The notes below the pieces were generated by a model. That model made no database searches. It saw only the letters and a list, made by a program, of their open reading frames with translations, and was not told the origin of the DNA. Source: Pseudonocardia alni (GTDB lineage: Bacteria > Actinomycetota > Actinomycetes > Mycobacteriales > Pseudonocardiaceae). Taken from it: DNA of 64,000 nucleotides. The stretch is taken from NCBI RefSeq assembly GCF_002813375.1, contig NZ_PHUJ01000003.1:1984001-2048000 (forward strand). The letters run 5' to 3'. Below are positions 33,371 to 39,867 of this stretch, piece by piece. The position numbers were made by a program, and so were the translations under genes. The first letter of the stretch is position 1. Each line of letters begins with the position of its first letter.

Positions 33371-34866
33371 CCGCACGACTCCGCGAGCCCCGCTTCCCCG
33401 AGCCCGAGGTGCCCGCCGGCGCGACCGCGCTCGCCGCCCGGCTGCGTGCGCTCGTCGACGCCGACCCGGACCGCCCACTGGTCACCGAGGACACCGCGAA
33501 CGGCCCCGGTGTGGTGCGCACCCGCGCGGAATTCGACGCCCGCACCAACCGTCTGGCCAGGGCGTTCGCCGACCGCGGGGTGCGGCGCGGGGACCTGGTG
33601 TCGATCGCGCTGCCGAACAGCGCCGCGCACCTCGAGAGCTCGGTCGCGGCGTGGAAGGTCGGCGCGGTGCCGCAGCCGCTGTCGGCCCGGCTGCCCGCCG
33701 CCGAGCGCGACGCGGTGCTCGCCGTCGCCGCGCCGGCGCTCGTCGTCGACACCCCGGTCGCCGCCGGCTCCTACGACGACGGCCCGCTCCCCGACGTCGT
33801 CGGGCCCAGCTGGAAGGCCCCCACCTCGGGCGGGTCGACCGGTACCCCGAAGGTGATCGTCGCCGGTCAGGCCGCCTGCGTCGAACAGGTCCTGGCCCGC
33901 GCCGACGGGCTGCGCATCGACCGCGACGGCGTCTTCGGCTGCACCGCGCCGCTGCACCACAACGCGCCCTTCATGTTCACGCTGATGGCGTTGCTCCAGG
34001 GCCACCACGTCGTGCTCATGGGCCGGTTCGACGCCGCCCGCGCACTCGCGATGATCCCCGCGTACGGCGTCACCTGGCTCTACGCGGTGCCGACCATGAT
34101 GAGCCGGATGCTGCGCCTGCCCGACGCCGACTGGGCCGCCTGCGACACCGGGAGCCTGCGGACCGTGCTGCACGTCGGCGCGCCCTGCCCGCCGGAGGTC
34201 AAGCGCGGCTGGATCGACCGGGTCGGCGCGGAGACGGTGTTCGAGATCTACTCCGGCACCGAGTCGCAGGCCGGCACCGCGATCGACGGCCACGACTGGC
34301 TGGCCCACCCGGGGTCGGTCGGGCGGGTCACCCGCGGCGAGATCACCGTCCGCGACGACGACGGCCGTGAGCTCGGCCCCGGTGTCACCGGTGAGATCTG
34401 GATGCGGTCGGGCGGGGCGCCGACGTACCACTACCTGGGCGCCTCCGCCCACGAGCGCGACGGCTGGGAGTCGCTCGGCGACATGGGCTCACTGGACGCC
34501 GACGGCTACCTGTACCTGGCCGACCGGCGCTCGGACATGATCCTCGTCGGCGGCGCGAACGTGTACCCGGCGGAGGTCGAGGCGGCGCTGACCGCGCATC
34601 CCGGGGTACGGGACGCCGTCGTCGTCGGGCTGCCGGATTCCGACTACGGGCACGTCGTGCACGCCGTCGTACAGGCCGAACCGGGCATCGAGAACGATCT
34701 TCGCGAGTTCCTCGACGGGCGTCTGAGCAGGGCGAAACAGCCACGGAGCATCGACGTCGTCGACCACCCGCTGCGCGACGACGCCGGGAAGGTGCGCCGC
34801 TCGGAGATCGCCGCGCGCGCCGCGGACGCTCGACGGCGCGCAACGGCGGACGGTGCGACAGGATGA
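33367..34866 (+). CDS. AMP-forming acyl-CoA synthetase (bile acid-CoA ligase-like)
   Basis: This 499-residue ANL-superfamily enzyme activates a carboxylic acid with ATP and CoA. ATP-binding loop TSGGSTGTPKVI, aromatic/acid pocket region CTAPLHHNAPFMFTLMALLQ, adenylate motif YSGTESQAGT, hinge YLADRRSDMILVGGANVYP, catalytic lysine in DDAGKVRRSEI. The overall layout is closest to the bile acid/long-chain CoA ligase group. It is coupled to the MFS gene upstream and RraA gene downstream by 4-base overlaps. The substrate may be a steroid side-chain, aromatic or dicarboxylic acid. Confidence 0.9.
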   Translation: MTARLREPRFPEPEVPAGATALAARLRALVDADPDRPLVTEDTANGPGVVRTRAEFDARTNRLARAFADRGVRRGDLVSIALPNSAAHLESSVAAWKVGAVPQPLSARLPAAERDAVLAVAAPALVVDTPVAAGSYDDGPLPDVVGPSWKAPTSGGSTGTPKVIVAGQAACVEQVLARADGLRIDRDGVFGCTAPLHHNAPFMFTLMALLQGHHVVLMGRFDAARALAMIPAYGVTWLYAVPTMMSRMLRLPDADWAACDTGSLRTVLHVGAPCPPEVKRGWIDRVGAETVFEIYSGTESQAGTAIDGHDWLAHPGSVGRVTRGEITVRDDDGRELGPGVTGEIWMRSGGAPTYHYLGASAHERDGWESLGDMGSLDADGYLYLADRRSDMILVGGANVYPAEVEAALTAHPGVRDAVVVGLPDSDYGHVVHAVVQAEPGIENDLREFLDGRLSRAKQPRSIDVVDHPLRDDAGKVRRSEIAARAADARRRATADGATG

Positions 34867-35525
34867 CGTCCATGACCGACCTCCTGGACCGTCTGCGCGA
34901 GCTGCAGGTGTCCGCCATCTGCGACGCCGACAAGTCGCTCCCCGTGGTGGACCCCGCGATCCGGGCCCTGGTGCCGGACGTGTCGATGGCCGGGCCCGCG
35001 GTGACGGTGTCCTGTGTGGACGACCACCTGCCGATGTTCGCTGCGCTGTCCGCGGCCCGCCCCGGCTCGGTGCTCGTGGTCGCCGGAGGGGGTGGTCACC
35101 GCGCCGTGTCCGGTGAGCTGTTCGCGACCGAGGCGAAGCGGCGCGGGCTGGCCGGGATCGTCGTCGACGGGCTGGTCCGCGACGTCCGCGGGCTGCGCGG
35201 GATCGGACTGCCGGTGTTCGCCCGCGGGACCTGCCCGGCCTCGGGCAGCACGAGCGACCCGGGCACCGTCGACGAGATGGTGTCGTTCGGCGGGCTCGTC
35301 GTGAGCCCGGGCGACCTGGTGTGCGGCGACGACGACGGCCTGCTGATCGCCGCGCCGGACCGGCTCGCCGAGGTCGTCGACGCCGCCGAGGGCATCGAGG
35401 CCGCCGAGCGCGCGCTGGTCTCGGCCATGCGCAACGGCCACGACCTGCACTCGCTGACCACGGTCGTCGAGCACGTCGCGGCGCTGCGCCGGGGCGAGCC
35501 CAGCGCACTGGGGTTCAAGGTCTGA
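34863..35525 (+). CDS. RraA-fold protein / HMG or CHA aldolase-like
   Basis: The 220-residue RraA-family protein has the residues that distinguish divalent-metal aldolases from true RraA: G-x-x-x-A-x3-R ending in the R-D pair, seen as GELFATEAKRRGLAGIVVDG then LVRDVRGL. Family members cleave 4-hydroxy-4-methyl-2-oxoglutarate or 4-carboxy-4-hydroxy-2-oxoadipate to pyruvate plus an acid, at the end of aromatic catabolism. It is the third gene of the MHS-ligase operon, with overlapping stop/start. Aldolase activity is inferred; oxaloacetate decarboxylase activity is also known for the family. Confidence 0.85.
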   Translation: MTSMTDLLDRLRELQVSAICDADKSLPVVDPAIRALVPDVSMAGPAVTVSCVDDHLPMFAALSAARPGSVLVVAGGGGHRAVSGELFATEAKRRGLAGIVVDGLVRDVRGLRGIGLPVFARGTCPASGSTSDPGTVDEMVSFGGLVVSPGDLVCGDDDGLLIAAPDRLAEVVDAAEGIEAAERALVSAMRNGHDLHSLTTVVEHVAALRRGEPSALGFKV

Positions 35526-35534
35526 GCGGGCCGC

Positions 35535-35708
35535 TCAGGCCGCGACCGAGTCCCAGCTGAACTCCTCGGTCATCGAGCCGGGGCAGTCCGGGCACGGGAC
35601 GGCGACGCCCGCCGTCTCGTCACCGGGGAGCTCGGCCTCCGCGCCGCAGCCGGCGCACCGCTGCCAGGACACCAGTTCTCCGTACATGTGTTCGAGGGTG
35701 AACCACAT
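35535..35708 (-). CDS. Small zinc-ribbon protein
   Basis: The 57-residue protein has two knuckles, CAGCG near residue 18 and CPDCPG near residue 39, forming a zinc ribbon. It ends EEFSWDSVAA. ATG 35708 (MWFTLEHMYGEL) is preferred to ATG 35723. It lies 36 bases downstream of the NagD-like gene on the same strand. Function is unknown. Confidence 0.6.
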   Translation of the reverse strand: MWFTLEHMYGELVSWQRCAGCGAEAELPGDETAGVAVPCPDCPGSMTEEFSWDSVAA

Positions 35709-35744
35709 CGGTGTAGTTCGCAACCCCGCAGGTCCGGGGGCGGA

Positions 35745-36521
35745 TCAGACGTCGTCGATCAGGTCCGCGACCGAGGAGACGACCCGCGTCGGGCGGAACG
35801 GGAACCGGTCGATCTCGTGCTCCCTGGTGATGCCCGAGAGCACCAGCACCGTGCGCATCCCGGCCTCCAGTCCGGCCAGGATGTCGGTGTCCATCCGGTC
35901 GCCGATCATGACCGTGGACTCCGAGTGCGCGCCGAGCCGGTTGAGCGCGGCCCGCATCATCAGCGGGTTCGGCTTGCCGACGAAGTACGGGTCGACCCCG
36001 GTGGCCTTGGAGATCATCGCGGCGACCGAGCCGGTCGCGGGGAGGATGCCCTCCGGGGACGGGCCGGTCGCGTCGGGGTTGGTGGCGACGAACCGGGAAC
36101 CCTGCTCGACCAGGCGCATCGCGGTCGCGATCGAGGAGAAGCTGTAGGTGCGGGTCTCGCCGAGCACGACGTAGTCGGGGTTGCGGTCGGTGATGACGTA
36201 GCCGATGTCGTGCAGCGCGGTGGTCAGCCCGGCCTCGCCGATCACGTAGGCGCTGCCCTGCGGGCGCTGCTCGCCGAGGAACGCGGCGGTGGCGAGCGCG
36301 GAGGTCCAGATCGACTCCTCCGGCACGTCGAGGCCGGTGGCCTGCAACCGGTAGCGCAGGTCGCGGGGGGTGTGGATGCTGTTGTTGGTCAGGACCAGGA
36401 ACGGCACGCCCTTGTCCCGCAGCCGCGACAGCAGCGTGTCCGCACCCGGGACGATGCTGCCCTCGCGGACGAGGACGCCGTCCATGTCGGTCATCCAGCA
36501 CTCGATCGGCTTCTGCTCCAC
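35745..36521 (-). CDS. HAD-IIA (NagD-like) phosphatase
   Basis: This 258-residue HAD hydrolase has nucleophile D12 and acid D14 in MTDMDGVL, motif II in FLVLTNNS, motif III lysine in VGKPNPLMM and motif IV in VMIGDRMDTDIL. The C2 cap in the middle places it with NagD/PGP-type phosphatases acting on sugar or nucleotide phosphates. It lies 10 bases downstream of nei2 on the same strand. Substrate not predictable. Confidence 0.92.
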   Translation of the reverse strand: MEQKPIECWMTDMDGVLVREGSIVPGADTLLSRLRDKGVPFLVLTNNSIHTPRDLRYRLQATGLDVPEESIWTSALATAAFLGEQRPQGSAYVIGEAGLTTALHDIGYVITDRNPDYVVLGETRTYSFSSIATAMRLVEQGSRFVATNPDATGPSPEGILPATGSVAAMISKATGVDPYFVGKPNPLMMRAALNRLGAHSESTVMIGDRMDTDILAGLEAGMRTVLVLSGITREHEIDRFPFRPTRVVSSVADLIDDV

Positions 36522-36531
36522 GGGTCCGACC

Positions 36532-37347
36532 CTAGACCCGCGACGGTTGGCAGGCCGGGCACCAGAACAGGTTGCGGTTCTGGTGCTCGGCGTGCCGTAC
36601 CGGCGTGCCGCAGACGAGGCAGTCCATCCCGGTGCGGCGGTAGACGTAGACCTCGCCGCCGTGCCGGTCCTTCCGTCCGGCCTGCCCGCGCCGGCGCGGG
36701 TCGTGCTCGGGACGCACGGTGTCGATACGGCCGGTCCGCACGCCGTCGCGCATGAGCACGACGAGGTCGGCCCACATCGCGTCCCACGTCTCCCGGTCCA
36801 GCGACCGGCCCGGGAGCTGCGGGTCCAGGCCGTGCCGGAACAGCACCTCGGCGCGGTAGACGTTCCCGACGCCGGCGAGCACCTTCTGGTCCATCAGCAG
36901 CGTCGCGAGCGGGCTGCGCGAGGCCGAGATGCGGGCCCAGACCGTGTCCGGGTCGGCGTCGGGACGCAGCGGGTCCGCACCCAGCCGGGCCCTCAGGGCG
37001 CGGGCCTCGGCCGAGGTGAGGAGCTCACAGGCGGTCGGGCCGCGCAGGTCCGCGTAGTGGGTCTGCCCGACCAGGCGCATCCGCAGCTGCCCGACCGGTT
37101 CCGGCGCGGGCAGCGGCTGTTCGACGAACGTGCCGTACAGCCCGAGGTGGACGTGCACGACGCGGTCGCGGCCGTAGCGGTGGAACAGGTGCTTGCCGTG
37201 GGCCTCGGCCCCGGTCATCACCTCACCGTCGAGCAGCGCCGCAGAGGCTCCGAAACGGCCCTGCGGGCTGGACACGCCGACCGGCCGGCGCACGAACAGC
37301 TTCCGGTGCAGCCGCGCCAGCCGGTGCAGCGTGTGTCCCTCGGGCAT
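36532..37347 (-). CDS. nei2: Formamidopyrimidine/endonuclease VIII-type DNA glycosylase (Nei2)
   Basis: The 271-residue Fpg/Nei-family glycosylase/AP lyase removes oxidised bases. The N-terminus is MPEGHTLHRLA, with Pro2 as Schiff-base nucleophile and Glu3. The H2TH domain contains LLMDQKVLAGVGNVYRAE. The C-terminal zinc finger has CLVCG and CPAC. In mycobacteria nei2 (Rv2464c) lies next to rpiB (Rv2465c), as here, with 12 bases between the genes. Start ATG 37347. Confidence 0.92.
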   Translation of the reverse strand: MPEGHTLHRLARLHRKLFVRRPVGVSSPQGRFGASAALLDGEVMTGAEAHGKHLFHRYGRDRVVHVHLGLYGTFVEQPLPAPEPVGQLRMRLVGQTHYADLRGPTACELLTSAEARALRARLGADPLRPDADPDTVWARISASRSPLATLLMDQKVLAGVGNVYRAEVLFRHGLDPQLPGRSLDRETWDAMWADLVVLMRDGVRTGRIDTVRPEHDPRRRGQAGRKDRHGGEVYVYRRTGMDCLVCGTPVRHAEHQNRNLFWCPACQPSRV

Positions 37348-37359
37348 CCCGGCTCCGGG

Positions 37360-37830
37360 TCAGGACGCGGGGAGCTCGATCTCGCCGGTCCGCTCGTAGT
37401 CGAGGACCTGGTCGATGCGCCGCTGGTGGCGCGCGTCGCCGGAGAACGGGGTGGCCAGGAAGGCGTCGACGATCGCGACGACCTCGTCGAAGCTGTGCTG
37501 CCGCGCGCCGACACCGATGATCTGGGCGTCGTTGTGCTCGCGGGCGAGCGTCGCGGTGGCCTCGTTCCACGCCAGCGCGGCGCGGATGCCCTGCACCTTG
37601 TTGGCGGCGATCTGCTCGCCGTTGCCGGACCCGCCCAGCACGATGCCGAGGGACTCCGGGTCCTCGACCACGCGCCGCGCGGTCTCGATGCACCAGGCGG
37701 GGTAGTCGTCGAGGGCGTCGTAGGTCGGAGCCCCGACGTCGATCGCCTCGATCCCCTGCTCGGTCAGGTACTCGACGAGCTTGCCCTTGACCTCGAAACC
37801 GGCGTGGTCACTGCCCAGGTAGACGCGCAC
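37360..37830 (-). CDS. rpiB: Ribose-5-phosphate isomerase B
   Basis: The 156-residue isomerase interconverts ribose 5-phosphate and ribulose 5-phosphate in the pentose phosphate pathway. The N-terminus is MRVYLGSDHAGF. The actinobacterial active-site loop reads GGSGNGEQIAANK, with E72 in place of the catalytic cysteine of E. coli RpiB, as in M. tuberculosis. The DARHQRR segment near the end binds phosphate. GTG 37830 has GGAGG about 10 bases upstream. In M. tuberculosis the next gene upstream is the Rv2466c homologue; here that gene is 24 kb away at 61540. Confidence 0.94.
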   Translation of the reverse strand: MRVYLGSDHAGFEVKGKLVEYLTEQGIEAIDVGAPTYDALDDYPAWCIETARRVVEDPESLGIVLGGSGNGEQIAANKVQGIRAALAWNEATATLAREHNDAQIIGVGARQHSFDEVVAIVDAFLATPFSGDARHQRRIDQVLDYERTGEIELPAS

Positions 37831-37848
37831 GGGGCACGATCCTCCCCC

Positions 37849-38523
37849 ATGCGGATCAGCGGCGTGGACGGGGTCCCGGGTGGCTGGGTGGTGTGCGTGC
37901 TCTCCGGCAGCGGACGGACACGTGAGGTGACGTGGACGGTGGTCCCCGACGCGGCGTCGGTACTCGCCGCGACGGCCGGGTGCGACGCCGTCGGGATCGA
38001 CATCCCGCTGTCGGTCCCGGCCGGTGCGCAGCGCCGCGAGGCCGAGATCCTCGCGTCGGCGCGGCTGGGCCGGGCGCGGTCCTCCCTGTTCCCGACCCCG
38101 CCCGCCCCGGTGCTCGACGCAGGCTCCTACGACGAGGCCTGCGCCGCCGCCCAGGCCGTCACGGGGAAGAAGATCAGCCTGCAGACCTGGTACATCGTCG
38201 GGAAGATCCGCGAGTTCCAGCAGGTGCGGCTGCCGTCGTCGGTGGTCGAGGCGCACCCGGAGCTGACGTTCCGCACCATGGCACCGTCGCGTGCGTTCGC
38301 GGCGAAGAAGACCGCGCGCGGGGCGGGCCAGCGGGTCGCGGCGCTGTCGGAGTGGGTCCCCTCCGCCGCGTCGCTCGGTGACCTGCCCACCGCCGCCCGG
38401 CTCGACGACGTCCTCGACGCGCTGGCCTGCGCCTGGACCGCGGAACGCGTGGCCCACGGGACCGCGGAGCTGCTCGGCCCGGGAACCGACGCCCTGGGCC
38501 GGTCCACCGCGATCGCGGTCTGA
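37849..38523 (+). CDS. DUF429-family protein, predicted RNase H-fold
   Basis: The 224-residue protein starts with GVDGVPGGWVV and has AVGIDIPLSVPAG, the two acidic motifs of DUF429. The middle has ARSSLFPTPPAPV and KKISLQTWYIVGKI, and the end has LDDVLDALACAWTA. The family has an RNase H-like fold and is predicted to be a nuclease; the biological role is unknown. ATG 37849 is divergent from rpiB with only 18 bases between starts. Confidence 0.85.
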   Translation: MRISGVDGVPGGWVVCVLSGSGRTREVTWTVVPDAASVLAATAGCDAVGIDIPLSVPAGAQRREAEILASARLGRARSSLFPTPPAPVLDAGSYDEACAAAQAVTGKKISLQTWYIVGKIREFQQVRLPSSVVEAHPELTFRTMAPSRAFAAKKTARGAGQRVAALSEWVPSAASLGDLPTAARLDDVLDALACAWTAERVAHGTAELLGPGTDALGRSTAIAV

Positions 38524-38539
38524 GCGCGAGGATCACCGG

Positions 38540-39394
38540 ATGGACGGGCAGCGGTCGGGCGGGCAGCGGTCGGACGGGCGCTGGCTCGAGCTCGCCGACG
38601 GGGTACTCGCCCGCCGGCACCACGAGCTCGACCTGACCACCGGTCTCGTGCTCGGCACGTCCGCCGCCCTGGTCATCGACACCCGCGGCGACACCGCCCA
38701 GGGCGCCGAGCTCGCCACCGCGGTGCGCGCGGTGACCGCCCTGCCGGCCGTCGTGGCCCTCACCCACGCCCACTTCGACCACTGCTTCGGCACCGCCGCG
38801 TTCCCGGGCGCCCCGGTGTACGCCCAGGCCGGCTGCGCGGGTGCACTGCTGGCGACGGCCGCCGCCCAGCGCGCCCACTGGTCCCGGCACTACCGTGACG
38901 CCGGGAGCGCCGGGAGCTCCGGGGGATCCGGCAGCTCCGCCGCCGCGACGGCCGACGCGCTCGCCGCCACCGTCCCGGTCCTCCCCGACCGCCCGGTCTG
39001 CCCCCGCCCGGCCTCCGTGCACACGCTCGACCTGGGCGGACGCGTCGTGCAGCTCGTGCACCCCGGCCCCGCGCACACCGGACACGACCTGGCGGTGCAC
39101 GTCCCGGACGCGGGCGTGCTCTTCGCCGGGGACCTGCTGGAGAACGGGGCACCGCCGTCGTTCGGGCCGGACTCCTACCGCCGCGACTGGGCGGCCGCCG
39201 TGGGGCTGCTGCTCGACGTCGCCGCAGCCCCCGCCGCCACCGGGACACGGGTGTTCGTCCCGGGGCACGGCGATCCCCTGTCGCCCGACGAGGCAGCGGC
39301 ACAGCACGCGGACCTGCTGCGGATCGCCCGGGCGGCCGAGGCCTCCGCCGCCGTGGTCCCGGGTGCTCTCCCGGAGAACTCGCTCGACCGGTAG
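38540..39394 (+). CDS. MBL-fold metallo-hydrolase
   Basis: The 284-residue protein has the binuclear zinc motif H76-x-H78-x-D80-H81 (THAHFDHC). Further ligands are in HPGPAHTGHD, LFAGDLLENG and VPGHGDPLS. A Gly/Ser-rich insert (about 121-135) precedes the third ligand. It is probably a small-molecule hydrolase such as a glyoxalase II-like or lactonase enzyme. It starts 17 bases after the DUF429 gene, so they are co-transcribed. Confidence 0.88.
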   Translation: MDGQRSGGQRSDGRWLELADGVLARRHHELDLTTGLVLGTSAALVIDTRGDTAQGAELATAVRAVTALPAVVALTHAHFDHCFGTAAFPGAPVYAQAGCAGALLATAAAQRAHWSRHYRDAGSAGSSGGSGSSAAATADALAATVPVLPDRPVCPRPASVHTLDLGGRVVQLVHPGPAHTGHDLAVHVPDAGVLFAGDLLENGAPPSFGPDSYRRDWAAAVGLLLDVAAAPAATGTRVFVPGHGDPLSPDEAAAQHADLLRIARAAEASAAVVPGALPENSLDR

Positions 39395-39464
39395 GCGATT
39401 CCACGCGCCGACCGTCTGCCGACCACCGCGTGTCGGCCGTGCAGGCCGAGCCGTGAGCCGGTGT

Positions 39465-39480
39465 ACCCCGATATCGGGGT
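39465..39480. promoter_or_regulatory. 16-bp perfect palindrome
   Basis: ACCCCGAT is followed directly by ATCGGGGT. The AT step in the centre and its place upstream of a long gene suggest a protein-binding site; the regulator is unknown. It lies 70 bases after the MBL-hydrolase stop, so a role as weak terminator is also possible. Confidence 0.45.
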
Positions 39481-39503
39481 GGGCACGGTTCGCTCTACGA
39501 ATC

Positions 39504-39520
39504 CGCTTACCCGGTAAGCG
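39504..39520. promoter_or_regulatory. 17-bp palindrome (8-1-8)
   Basis: The arms CGCTTACC and GGTAAGCG flank a single C. The AT-containing core TTACCCGGTAA resembles operators of TetR-type repressors. It lies 24 bases from the palindrome at 39465; both may form one regulatory region. Confidence 0.5.
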
Positions 39521-39867
39521 AGTTCACGGATCCTCTGCCCGCGGCAGCGGTGATCGGCCGCAGTGGTCGGCACACGTCACCCGTCCGGTCGAGCCCGCCG
39601 TGATGGGGCCGCGCCGGTGCCGGACCGCGGTGGGGCGCCCATCGGCGTGGCGAGGTTCGACGAAGCTGCGGGCCCGCGCGCGGCGGCCGGCGGACATGGG
39701 CGGCTCCGTGGGGTCGGCGGATCCGGAGACGCTGGAGAGAACAGCCGGTGGGAACTGGTCCGGACAGACGTCCGGATACCGCCGTACGGACCACCGGACG
39801 GAGTGGCGTCGGGCGCGATCGCCGCGGGACACACGGACGTAACAGCGGACACCTAGCGTCACCGGCC

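Larger units (their letters stand above)
39395..39867. other. Long intergenic stretch with two palindromes
   Basis: No gene is supported here. Two perfect palindromes lie 24 bases apart: 39465-39480 (ACCCCGAT/ATCGGGGT, no spacer) and 39504-39520 (CGCTTACC, one base, GGTAAGCG). They are 350-400 bases before the carboxylate-amine ligase start. The remaining 340 bases have no feature that I can name. Confidence 0.5.
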
